This document shows, in pieces, positions 41,006 to 49,079 of a stretch of DNA of 64,000 bases. The stretch comes from Haloarcula nitratireducens (GTDB lineage Archaea; Halobacteriota; Halobacteria; Halobacteriales; Haloarculaceae). The stretch's first letter is position 1, and each line of letters opens with the position of its first letter. Both the position numbers and the translations under genes were made by a program. Where the stretch lies: assembly GCF_019599505.1 (NCBI RefSeq), contig NZ_RKLT01000004.1:310001-374000 (forward strand). The letters are read 5' to 3'. A model generated the notes under the pieces. The model did not search any database. It saw only the letters and a program-made list of their open reading frames with translations, and had not been told where the DNA came from.

Positions 41006-43725
41006 GTTCCAACACCGACGACTCGACGGCGCAGGGTACCGAAGACACCGTCTCCGACGAGGAGGTAGACGAGGTCCTCCAGGAGATAGAGCGAAAGCGG
41101 GCGTTACAGGGGTGGGCGGCCGTGGTGGTCGCGATCGTCGGCATCTCCTTCTCGCTGTTCCAGATGTGGCTGGCGGCGAAGGGGTTCGTCCTCTCGATCG
41201 ACGTTCCGGCCGTCGGCGAGGTCCAGTTCGCGTCGCTCCAACTGCTCCAGATAAACGCCGTCCACGTCGCCTTCGGTCTGGTGCTCGCGTTCCTGCTGTA
41301 CCCTTCGAGCACCGGTGACGGCCCGGTTTCGCGGCGCTGTATCCTGCTGGCGGACTGGTTGGACGAGAAACTCGGCGCGGACCACCCGGTCACGGAGAGC
41401 ACGCGGACCGTCGGCGGCGCGCTCGCGTGGCTGTTCGTCGACAGGGACTTAGAACGGATAACGCCGCTCGACGCGGTGTTGATAGTCGTCTCGATACTGT
41501 CGGCGGCGTACTTCATCACCGACTTTCAGGAGATCCAGCGGATGCGTGCGCTCGGGTTGGAGGCCGGGCGGCCGATTCAGGAGGTCTTCACGTTCCTCGA
41601 ACCCGTCGCGGGGCTGCTCGGGCCGCTCGCGAACACGTCCTACGCGTTCGTCCTGGGCGTCGTCGGCGTGTTGCTCGTCCTAGAGGCGACCCGGCGGTCC
41701 ATCAGCCTCTACCTGATGGTCATCGTCGCCGCGTTCGTCGTCTACGCCCGCTACGGCTATCTCATCCCGCAGGGGGCCGCCTACGTCGGCGTCCTCTCTA
41801 TCCCGCCGCTGGGATGGGACTCCATCGTCCAGAACCTCTGGTACAACACCGAGAACGGCGTGTTCGGGATTCCGGTCACCGTCTCCGTGCAGTTCATCTA
41901 CATCTTCATCCTCTTCGGCGCGTTCTTAGAGATGTCCGGGGCCGGCCAGTGGTTCATCGACCTCGCGTACGGTGCGACGGGGACCCGCCGCGGCGGCCCG
42001 GCGAAGGCGTCTATCCTCGCCAGCGGCTTCATGGGGACCATCTCCGGGTCCTCCATCGCCAACACGGTGACGACCGGCGCGTTCACGATTCCGCTGATGA
42101 AGCGCTCGGGCTACCGGCCGGAGTTCGCCGGCGGCGTCGAGGCCTCTGCGTCCTCGGGCGGGCAGATTCTCCCGCCGGTGATGGGCGCGGCCGCGTTCCT
42201 CATCGTCCAGTACACGGCGACGCCGTTCCGCGACGTGATCATCGCCGCCACCATCCCGGCCATCGTCTTCTTCTTCGGCGTCTGGGTGATGGTCCACTTC
42301 GAGGCGACCAAGGAGCGCATCGGCGGTCTCGACCCCTCAGAACTGGTCCACATCCCCACCCACCTCAAGACCGGGTGGTTCTATCTCGTCCCCATCGGGC
42401 TCTTGCTGTACTACCTCATCATCGTGCGCCTCTCGGTCGCGCGGTCGGCGTGGTTCACGCTCATCGCCATCGGCGCGCTCGTCGCGCTCGTCGCGGCCTA
42501 CAGCGACGAGACGCGGGGCCGTCTCGGGGCCATCTTCGCCGCGCTGTTCGTCGGGCGGTTCCTCGCCCAACTGCTCACCGGCGCGAACGTTCTCGGCGCG
42601 CTGGCCGGCGGTGGGACCGGCGGGCAGTCGGTAGGGGCGGCCTTCGCGGCCACCGTCGGCGGACTGGGCGGCATCGCCATCCTCGCCGGCGTCATCACCC
42701 TCGCCACGCGGCCGTACCTCGACTCGCCCATCCTGAACTTCGACAGCGCCGTCGACGACGCCGCCCAGACGACGGCCGACGCCATCGGCGAATCGGAACT
42801 GGCGCGAAACGGGCTCTACCGCCTCGGCGTCTTCTTCGGGAAGTCCATGGAGAGCGGCGCGCGAACCGCCGTCCCGGTCGTCATCGCCGTCGCCGCCGCC
42901 GGTATCATCCCCGGCGTCATCAGCGTCTCCGGGCTCGGCCCGAACCTGGTGGCGCTCATCCGGGCCGTCGCCGGCGGGTCCCTGGTCCTGCTCCTGCTCG
43001 TGACCGCCGTCGCCTCCATCATCCTCGGGATGGGGATGCCGACGACGGTCACCTACATCATCCTCGTCTCCCTGCTCGCGCCCGCGCTGGTCCAGTTCGG
43101 CGTGCCGGAACTGGCCGCGCACCTGTTCATCCTCTACTTCGGGGTCATCGCCGACATCACGCCGCCGGTGGCGGTGGCCGCCTACGCGGCGTCGGGGGTG
43201 GCCAAGTCGGACGCCTTCCAGACGGGCATCGAGGCGTTCTCGCTGTCGCTGAACAAGGCCATCGTCCCGTTCGCGTTCATCCTCTCGCCCGGTATCGTCC
43301 TCCTGACGCAAAAGGAGAACGCCGCCGAGCTGCCGCTCGGCGAGCAGTACCGGGTCGTCCAACTCGCGGACTTCGCCGACCCCGGATTCGCCATCTTCGA
43401 GGTGTTCGTCCCCGTCGCCGGCGTGTTCATCGGCGTCGTGGCGCTGGCGGCGACGGTCATCGGGTACGTCGAAGCGCCGGTCTCGCGCGGGCAGCGGGCC
43501 GCCTTCGCGCTCAGTTCGCTCCTGCTCATGGCCCCCGGGCTCGCCGTCTCGGGCACCTTCGACGTGCTCGGGTTCGTCGGCTTCGGGGGGGCCGGCGAGG
43601 TGACGCTCGTCGTCGACGTCGCGCTCCGGGCCGTCGGCCTGGCGCTGTTCCTCGCGCTGCTGGTCGAGAACCGACGCCGCCGCGAACCGGTGTCCGAGAC
43701 CACCAGTAGCCCCGAACCCGCCTGA
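41002..43725 (+). CDS. TRAP transporter fused permease (DctQM-like, 4TM-12TM)
   Basis: A 907-residue membrane protein that joins the small (DctQ-like) and large (DctM-like) TRAP permease subunits. The N-terminal region has about five membrane helices (residues 35-270). The large part carries the DctM signatures FGAFLEMSGAGQWFIDLAYG, GSSIANTVTTGAFTIPLM, ASSGGQILPPVMGAAAFL and MGMPTTVTYIILVSLLAPAL. It couples uptake to the ion gradient. It belongs with the preceding TAXI binding protein and DUF1850 protein; the start overlaps the DUF1850 stop. The C-terminal helices (VALAATVIGYVEAPVSRGQR) are a DUF3394-like tail. Confidence 0.94.
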   Translation: MSSNTDDSTAQGTEDTVSDEEVDEVLQEIERKRALQGWAAVVVAIVGISFSLFQMWLAAKGFVLSIDVPAVGEVQFASLQLLQINAVHVAFGLVLAFLLYPSSTGDGPVSRRCILLADWLDEKLGADHPVTESTRTVGGALAWLFVDRDLERITPLDAVLIVVSILSAAYFITDFQEIQRMRALGLEAGRPIQEVFTFLEPVAGLLGPLANTSYAFVLGVVGVLLVLEATRRSISLYLMVIVAAFVVYARYGYLIPQGAAYVGVLSIPPLGWDSIVQNLWYNTENGVFGIPVTVSVQFIYIFILFGAFLEMSGAGQWFIDLAYGATGTRRGGPAKASILASGFMGTISGSSIANTVTTGAFTIPLMKRSGYRPEFAGGVEASASSGGQILPPVMGAAAFLIVQYTATPFRDVIIAATIPAIVFFFGVWVMVHFEATKERIGGLDPSELVHIPTHLKTGWFYLVPIGLLLYYLIIVRLSVARSAWFTLIAIGALVALVAAYSDETRGRLGAIFAALFVGRFLAQLLTGANVLGALAGGGTGGQSVGAAFAATVGGLGGIAILAGVITLATRPYLDSPILNFDSAVDDAAQTTADAIGESELARNGLYRLGVFFGKSMESGARTAVPVVIAVAAAGIIPGVISVSGLGPNLVALIRAVAGGSLVLLLLVTAVASIILGMGMPTTVTYIILVSLLAPALVQFGVPELAAHLFILYFGVIADITPPVAVAAYAASGVAKSDAFQTGIEAFSLSLNKAIVPFAFILSPGIVLLTQKENAAELPLGEQYRVVQLADFADPGFAIFEVFVPVAGVFIGVVALAATVIGYVEAPVSRGQRAAFALSSLLLMAPGLAVSGTFDVLGFVGFGGAGEVTLVVDVALRAVGLALFLALLVENRRRREPVSETTSSPEPA

Positions 43726-43773
43726 ACGCGGCTCCGTCCGTCTCGCTTCGAGGCTGACCCTCCCTTCGTCACA

Positions 43774-43781
43774 GTTTAATC
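43774..43781 (+). promoter_or_regulatory. TATA box of upp
   Basis: GTTTAATC lies 23-30 nt before the upp ATG, so upp probably has its own promoter and is not part of the TRAP operon. Confidence 0.55.
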
Positions 43782-43803
43782 GGTGCGTGCCGACCCCTCG
43801 CCT

Positions 43804-44481
43804 ATGACAATAGAACGGCGGGGCGACGCCTCGCTCGTCACGCACGCGCTCGCGAAGGACGAACTCTCGAAGCTACGGGACGTCGAGACGGAACAGGTCG
43901 CCTTCCGGAAGGGACTGGTCCGGCTCGGGCGCATCTGCGGCTACGAGATAACCGACGGCCGTCTCGAGACCGAGTACGTCGAGATTCAGACGCCGATGAC
44001 GACGACGATGGGCGAGCGGGTGAAGGGCCTCGACGACGTGGTCATCGTCAACGTCCTGCGGGCGGCGACGCCGTTCGTCGAGGGCCTGCTGAAGGCGTTC
44101 CCGCGCGCCAGACAGGGCGTCATCTCGGCGAGCAGGGACGAGTCGGCGGGGATGAACGACGACGGCGAGTTCCCCATCTCCGTCGACTACGTGAAGCTCC
44201 CGGAGATCCGGCCCGAGGACACGGTCATCGTCGCCGACCCGATGCTGGCGACCGGATCGACGATGACGAAGGTCGTCGAGCACATCACCGAGGAATCGCC
44301 GGACCCCGAGCAGTTCATCGTCCTCTCGGCCGTCGCCGCGCCGCCGGGCATCGTCCGCGTCTCCGAGGCGTTCCCGGACGTGGACCTCCTGACCGTCGCC
44401 ATCGACGACGAACTCGACGAGGACGGCTTCATCGTCCCCGGACTGGGCGACGCCGGGGACCGAGCGTTCCGGACGGACTGA
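43804..44481 (+). CDS. upp: Uracil phosphoribosyltransferase
   Basis: A 225-residue enzyme that forms UMP from uracil and PRPP (pyrimidine salvage). The PRPP-binding loop is [16 protein letters not shown] near residues 142-157, with [20 protein letters not shown] and [20 protein letters not shown] as other conserved blocks and [20 protein letters not shown] at the uracil site. PRPP comes from prs in the same window. The start is the ATG 23 nt after a TATA box, giving [14 protein letters not shown]. Confidence 0.95.
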   Translation: MTIERRGDASLVTHALAKDELSKLRDVETEQVAFRKGLVRLGRICGYEITDGRLETEYVEIQTPMTTTMGERVKGLDDVVIVNVLRAATPFVEGLLKAFPRARQGVISASRDESAGMNDDGEFPISVDYVKLPEIRPEDTVIVADPMLATGSTMTKVVEHITEESPDPEQFIVLSAVAAPPGIVRVSEAFPDVDLLTVAIDDELDEDGFIVPGLGDAGDRAFRTD

Positions 44482-44647
44482 CGACTCGAAAGCGATTTAT
44501 ACGGGGTCGCACAACAGCAGGCCACGGCGATTTTTCACCGCGATTCGACGGCCGTCGAACCCCTTCGTTTCAACTGGAGAACAATGGACTGCGGAGCGGT
44601 GTGTCTTCCACGGGAAACGAACGTAGAGAGCGGTAGCGATCGCGAAA

Positions 44648-45250
44648 TCAGCCTCGCTCGATGTCGGCCCGACCGCTGGTCGCGCTGCGGATGCGGTCCC
44701 GGAGCGACGCGCTCTCGGTCTCGGGAACCCTGACCGCGAACGTGACGTCGGCCGCGTAGTCGGCGTCGAACTCGGCGCCCGCGGACTCCAGCAAGCCCCG
44801 CACGCTGCCCGAGTCGTCGTACTCGACGGTGACGACGAAGCGCTCGTGGGGGACCGACTCGACGACGCCCGCGGCGTCGACGCCCTCCTTGACCGCCCGC
44901 GAGTACGACCGGGCCAGCCCGCCGACGCCGAGGTTCGTCCCGCCGTAGTAGCGGGTGACCACGGCCGCGACGTTCTCCAGCTCTCGCTGTTGGAGGACGT
45001 TCAGCGCGGGTTTGCCGGCGCTCCCGCTCGGTTCGCCGTCGTCGTTCGAGTACTCGCGGAACGGCGACGCCCGCACGCGGTAAGCCGGCACGTTGTGAGT
45101 CGCGTCGGCGTAGGCGTCCCGAACCTCCGCGACGAACGCCTCGGCGGCCTCGACCGTCTCGACGGGCGCGACGCGGCCGACGAACTCCGAGCCCCGCACC
45201 TCGAAGCGGGCCTCGGCGCGGCCCGCGACGGTCCTGTAGCTGTCTGCCAC
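44648..45250 (-). CDS. YigZ/IMPACT family protein
   Basis: A 200-residue protein of the UPF0029/Impact family. The N-terminal domain has GRAEARFEVRGSEFVGRVAP, HNVPAYRVRASPFREYSNDD with GEPSGSAGKPALNVLQ, and VTRYYGGTNLGVGGLARSYS, which are the YigZ signature. The C-terminal domain (VTVEYDDSGSVRGLLESAGA) has the ferredoxin-like DUF1949 fold. Impact proteins modulate translation under amino-acid starvation in eukaryotes; the archaeal role is not defined. Start is a GTG. Confidence 0.92.
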   Translation of the reverse strand: MADSYRTVAGRAEARFEVRGSEFVGRVAPVETVEAAEAFVAEVRDAYADATHNVPAYRVRASPFREYSNDDGEPSGSAGKPALNVLQQRELENVAAVVTRYYGGTNLGVGGLARSYSRAVKEGVDAAGVVESVPHERFVVTVEYDDSGSVRGLLESAGAEFDADYAADVTFAVRVPETESASLRDRIRSATSGRADIERG

Positions 45251-45321
45251 GGCCGGTCGTACTCGCGGCGCGCGAATAGCGCTTGTCCTTCGGCGAGTGC
45301 CGCCCGTCTCGAAGAGTCAGC

Positions 45322-45825
45322 TCAGGCCAGTTCGATGGTCCGCACGAACGGCATGTTCCGGATCTCGTTTATCAACTCGCCGGGCAGTTCCTCGTCGGTG
45401 ATGACGTAGAGCCGCGGTTCGTCGGTGAACTCGGGGTCCTCGCTCAGCACCTGCCGGATGGTGATGTCGCGGTCCGCGATGGCGTCGGTCACCGCCGAGA
45501 CGATGCCCGCCTCGTCGGCCGCCCGAACCGAGACGGTGACGGCGGTCAGGTCGAGCACCGGCGCGAGGTCGAGGAGGCTGGGCACCGCCGAGATGTTCCG
45601 GAAGATGCGGCGCAACTCCTCGTCTTCGAGGATGGCGTCGGTCGTCGCGTTGACCACGCGCCGGTCCACGCCGACCTCCCGGGCGATGCCCGTGTTCGGG
45701 ATCTCGATGCCGCCGGAGACGACCCGACCCTCCTCGTTGACCGAGAACCCACGTTCGAGCAGCAGTCGGATGACCGCCTGCTGGCCCGGCGAGTCCTCGA
45801 ACTTCCGCATTATCTCGTCGAACAT
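45322..45825 (-). CDS. ACT-domain regulator of amino acid metabolism (COG2150)
   Basis: A 167-residue protein. Residues 1-80 are a winged helix-turn-helix-like region (QQAVIRLLLERGFSVNEEGR, VDRRVVNATTDAILEDEEL). The second half is an ACT domain (LTAVTVSVRAADEAGIVSAV, DRDITIRQVLSEDPEFTDEP), which binds amino acids. It matches COG2150, predicted regulator of amino acid metabolism. The ATG at 45825 lies 5 nt after the hisB stop, so it is in one transcript with hisB and may sense histidine or a related amino acid. Confidence 0.87.
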   Translation of the reverse strand: MFDEIMRKFEDSPGQQAVIRLLLERGFSVNEEGRVVSGGIEIPNTGIAREVGVDRRVVNATTDAILEDEELRRIFRNISAVPSLLDLAPVLDLTAVTVSVRAADEAGIVSAVTDAIADRDITIRQVLSEDPEFTDEPRLYVITDEELPGELINEIRNMPFVRTIELA

Positions 45826-45830
45826 CGACG

Positions 45831-46418
45831 CTACAGTTCGCCCTTCGTGCTGGCGACGTCGCTCCGCCGCTCGTCGATGCGCGTCGCGTCGTCTAAGGCC
45901 CGCGCTAACCCCTTGAACAGCGCCTCGATCTCGTGGTGGGCGTTCTCGCCGGTGACGCCGCAGTGCAGCGTCAACCCGGCGTTCGTGGCGAGCGAGCGCC
46001 CGAAGTGTTTCGCCATGTTGCTGGTCAGTCCGCCGACGCGGCCCTGCGAGAACTCGCCGTCGAAGCCGAAGTACGGCCGGCCCGAGACGTCTACGACGAC
46101 GCTGGCGACAGCCTCGTCCAGCGGCACCTTCCGGTCGGCGAAACGGACGATGCCGCGCTTCTCGCCGAGCGCCTCCTCGAAGGCCTCGCCGAGCGTGATG
46201 GCCACGTCCTCGACGGTGTGGTGGTCGTCGATCTCCAAGTCGCCGTCGCACTGGACGGTCAGGTCGAACAGCCCGTGCGTGGCGAAGGAGTCGAGCATGT
46301 GGTCGAAGAAGCCGATGCCGGTGTCGACGGTGCTGTCGCCGTCGCCGTCGATGTCCAGCGTCACCTCGATGTCCGTCTCGGCCGTCTCGCGGGTGACGGC
46401 CGCCGTGCGGTCGCTCAT
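45831..46418 (-). CDS. hisB: Imidazoleglycerol-phosphate dehydratase
   Basis: A 195-residue enzyme of histidine synthesis. It has the repeated metal-binding motifs [40 protein letters not shown], and near the end [20 protein letters not shown], with [14 protein letters not shown] between. The active Mn-binding histidines are all present. Here it is a stand-alone enzyme without the phosphatase domain. hisA and hisI lie separately at 53 and 58.9 kb, so the his genes are scattered as is common in haloarchaea. Confidence 0.97.
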   Translation of the reverse strand: MSDRTAAVTRETAETDIEVTLDIDGDGDSTVDTGIGFFDHMLDSFATHGLFDLTVQCDGDLEIDDHHTVEDVAITLGEAFEEALGEKRGIVRFADRKVPLDEAVASVVVDVSGRPYFGFDGEFSQGRVGGLTSNMAKHFGRSLATNAGLTLHCGVTGENAHHEIEALFKGLARALDDATRIDERRSDVASTKGEL

Positions 46419-46614
46419 ACGGTGTCTCTATCGGCCGTCTATTTGGGAATTGTGACCGCTAGCGGGGATTGATCGGACTCTGGCCGCAGAGATCGAACGG
46501 ACGTAGAACCGCCAGGAAAGCTTCTTCCAGTCCACCCTGTCGTTTTTCTCGATCGCTAGCGGGACATTCTGGCTATCAGTGCTGTCGCTGCCGTCTGCCT
46601 CCCCGTCATCGCTG

Positions 46615-47826
46615 CTAGTCGTTCGCGGTACCGATGACGCTCCACGTGACGAGCAGGAGCGCCAGCAGCACGCAGAGCGGGAGCAAGAGCAGGCGCATCG
46701 CCCGGAGGACGTCGGATCCGCTGATGACGAACCCCATTATCGCCGGGACGGCGGCGAACCCGGCGGAGGACGTGACGGCGGCCGTCGAGTTGACGGGGGT
46801 GCTGTACTCGGGGACGCTCTCGACGCCGTAGGCGACCATCGTCGGGTAGAGGCCCGAGAGCCCGAGCCCGATGGCGAAGAAGCCGACGAGGAGGCCGTAC
46901 CCCTCGGCGACGAAGAACGCGTACGCGAAGGCGGGCACCGTTAGCGCGACCAGCCCCGTGGCGAGGCGGACGTAGCCGAAGCGCTCGGAGAGCCGCCCGG
47001 AGAGGAACCGACCGGGGATGTACGCCACGAGTAACACGGACAGCGACGCCGTCGCCACCGAACCGGGGAGCCGACCCTCGGCGTAGGTCGTCAACCAGGT
47101 GAAGATGCCGCCCTCGAAGCCGGCGATGAGGAAGACGGCGGCGGACATCGCGACCACTTCCGGGCGGCGGGCCAGTCCGCGGACCGCCGTCAGGTCGAGC
47201 GGGTCGTCGCCGCCGCCGACCGACGGCGTCGGGAGCGAGCGGACCAGCAGGAGGAGGGGGACGAACGCGACGACGAGCGCGAAGTACGCGAGCCGCCAGT
47301 CGCCGACGACGAGGGCGGCGGCGACGAGGAGGGGACCGATGGTGGCTCCGACCGCCCACATCATGTCGTAATAGCCGAACAGGCGGCCCCGCTGGGCGGG
47401 GTAGAGGTGGCTCAACAGCGGCCGTGCGCTCCCGCGGCCGACGCCGACGAAGCTCTCCCGGCCGAACGCCGCGGCGAGGAAGAACAGGAACGAGGGGGCG
47501 ACGCCCATCACGAGGACGCCGACGCCGGTTCCGACGACGGCCAGCAAGAGGAGACGGCGCGTGTCGAAACGGCCGCCGATAGCGCCGACGAGCATCACCA
47601 CGAGGAGGAAGCTGATGGTTCCGGCCGGCGCGACGAGTCCCAACTGCCACTCCGGGACGGTGAACGTCTCTCGGAGCGCTGGAACGACCGCGCCGCGCAT
47701 CTGCAGCGCCGCCCCTTCCAAGGCCATGTACGCGAAGACGACCACGGTCCACCACCGCCGACTCGCCCGCTGGGTGTCGCTCTCGCGGTTCGTCTCGCCC
47801 TCTCGCGCGGTGGCGGTCTCACCCAT
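46615..47826 (-). CDS. Major facilitator superfamily (MFS) transporter
   Basis: A 403-residue protein with twelve predicted membrane helices. It has GAIGGRFDTRRLLLLAVVG after helix 2 (the MFS loop signature), GRESFVGVGRGSARPLLSHL and a repeat in the second half, IPGRFLSGRLSERFGYVRLA. It is divergent from, and shares a promoter with, the TrmB-family regulator, and the secreted GH97 enzyme follows that regulator. A sugar import role, such as glucose or a short oligosaccharide, is the natural inference. The ATG at 47826 lies 26 nt from the shared TATA core. Confidence 0.88.
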   Translation of the reverse strand: MGETATAREGETNRESDTQRASRRWWTVVVFAYMALEGAALQMRGAVVPALRETFTVPEWQLGLVAPAGTISFLLVVMLVGAIGGRFDTRRLLLLAVVGTGVGVLVMGVAPSFLFFLAAAFGRESFVGVGRGSARPLLSHLYPAQRGRLFGYYDMMWAVGATIGPLLVAAALVVGDWRLAYFALVVAFVPLLLLVRSLPTPSVGGGDDPLDLTAVRGLARRPEVVAMSAAVFLIAGFEGGIFTWLTTYAEGRLPGSVATASLSVLLVAYIPGRFLSGRLSERFGYVRLATGLVALTVPAFAYAFFVAEGYGLLVGFFAIGLGLSGLYPTMVAYGVESVPEYSTPVNSTAAVTSSAGFAAVPAIMGFVISGSDVLRAMRLLLLPLCVLLALLLVTWSVIGTAND

Positions 47827-47842
47827 ACGTGTGCCTCTCCCC

Positions 47843-47873
47843 ACAAGTGGAAAAATATTTTGTATCCACTTGT
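47843..47873. promoter_or_regulatory. Shared bidirectional promoter and operator of MFS and trmB-type genes
   Basis: A perfect 9-bp inverted repeat, ACAAGTGGA (47843-47851) and TCCACTTGT (47865-47873), brackets a 13-bp core with the palindrome AAAATATTTT (47852-47861). The two start codons (47826 on minus, 47887 on plus) are each about 26 nt from this AT core, so one TATA element may serve both directions. The repeat has the shape of a binding site for the adjacent TrmB-type regulator, which would then control both genes at once. Confidence 0.7.
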
Positions 47874-47886
47874 ACAATCTTATTTC

Positions 47887-48951
47887 ATGGCGACCGACAG
47901 GCTGCGTGACCACCTCGAGGCCTTCGGCCTCTCGGAGAAGGAGGTCGAGGCGTATCTGGCCGTCCTCAGGGCGGGCGAGGCCACGACGAGCGAGGTGTCG
48001 CGGGCCGCCGACGTCTCGCAGGGGTACGTCTACGAACTGGCGGGCGCGCTGACCGAGCGGGGACTGGTGACGATCGACGAGACGGCGAGCCCGACCGTCC
48101 TGCGGGCGCGCCCGCCCGAGGAGGCGATGGGGTCGTTCGCCTCCCGGCTGGAGGAGGTCCGCGAGAGCGTCGAGGCGCTGTACACCGAACCCGCCGCCGA
48201 GACGGGTACCGTCGAAGTCGTCCACTCGCGGCCGACGGTCAGAAAGCGCGCCGAGCGCTACCTCCGCGAGGCCGAGCAGGAGGCGTTTCTCGTCCTCCCC
48301 GCGCCGGAGGTTACCCGTTTACGGGACGCCCTCGCGGCCGCCCGGGAGCGCGGCGTCTTCGTCTACGTGCTGGCGGTCGCGCCGCTCACCGAGGACGCGC
48401 TCGACCGCGACTGGGCGGCGTGTGCCGACGTCGTTCGGACGTGGGACGCCACCCCGCCGGCGTTCGTCCTCGCCGACGAGACGACGGGACTCATCGGCTC
48501 GCACGGCATTCTCTCGGGCCGGCACGGCGAGGAGTACGCGGTGGCGTTCGCCCAGCGCGAGATCGCCAGCGGCCTGCTGGGCAACACCGTCGCCAACTTC
48601 TGGCCGATGGGCGAGGACTGTTACGTGGCCGACCCCGACCCGCTCCCGACGACCTACGACCACCTGCGGACGGCCGCGACCAACGCGGCCCTCCATCGGG
48701 CGGCCGGTCGGGACCTGCTGGCGGACGTGACGCTTCGGGACTTAGACGACGAGGAGGTGCGCTACGAGCGGGTGCCGGTCGTCGCGGTGCGACAGAACCT
48801 CGTCGGCGACCCGAACAACGACTTCCCCTTCGAGAACAACATCGTCTTCGAGACGCCCGACGGCCGCGTGGCCGCCGGCAACGCCGGCGGGGGAATCAGC
48901 CCGTTTTACGAAGGGTATGGTGCGACTGTAGTCACGCTCTACGGCGATTAA
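47887..48951 (+). CDS. TrmB-family sugar-responsive transcriptional regulator
   Basis: A 354-residue regulator. Residues 1-75 are the TrmB-type winged helix (LEAFGLSEKEVEAYLAVLRA, SRAADVSQGYVYELAGALTE). The middle is a phospholipase-D-like TrmB domain (EVVHSRPTVRKRAERYLREA, IGSHGILSGRHGEEYAVAF). The C-terminal domain (VRQNLVGDPNNDFPFENNIV) is the sugar-binding part of haloarchaeal and thermococcal TrmB. TrmB proteins control sugar transport and glycolysis/gluconeogenesis genes. It is followed by a GH97 enzyme and shares its promoter with an MFS transporter, so local sugar control is inferred. Confidence 0.93.
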   Translation: MATDRLRDHLEAFGLSEKEVEAYLAVLRAGEATTSEVSRAADVSQGYVYELAGALTERGLVTIDETASPTVLRARPPEEAMGSFASRLEEVRESVEALYTEPAAETGTVEVVHSRPTVRKRAERYLREAEQEAFLVLPAPEVTRLRDALAAARERGVFVYVLAVAPLTEDALDRDWAACADVVRTWDATPPAFVLADETTGLIGSHGILSGRHGEEYAVAFAQREIASGLLGNTVANFWPMGEDCYVADPDPLPTTYDHLRTAATNAALHRAAGRDLLADVTLRDLDDEEVRYERVPVVAVRQNLVGDPNNDFPFENNIVFETPDGRVAAGNAGGGISPFYEGYGATVVTLYGD

Positions 48952-49079
48952 CTCGGTAACGAGTGGGTTTAGGAAAATCTGGCTATCGGCCGTAAAATGG
49001 TCGAAACTATTCGGTTAAACGATTGGAACAATATTTAGAGACACATTAGTAACGCACCCCCGGGTATTGTACCCAATCG
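48952..49079 (+). promoter_or_regulatory. Upstream region of the GH97 gene with palindromes
   Basis: A 128-bp AT-rich gap. AATATTTA (49030-49037) and ATTAGTAA (49045-49052) are TATA candidates. GGGTATTGTACCC at 49062-49074 is a perfect 5-3-5 palindrome ending 5 nt before the ATG. GATTGGAACAAT (49021-49032) and ATTGTACCCAATC (49066-49078) are an imperfect inverted pair around the TATA region. These may be sites for the upstream TrmB-type regulator, although they differ from the trmB operator. Confidence 0.5.

Noticed and set aside
46457..46563. 10-bp direct repeat CGCTAGCGGG (46457-46466 and 46554-46563) as ends of a mobile element
   Set aside because: The 87 bp between have no inverted ends or gene remnants and the repeat is itself partly palindromic. 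It is too weak to support an insertion.
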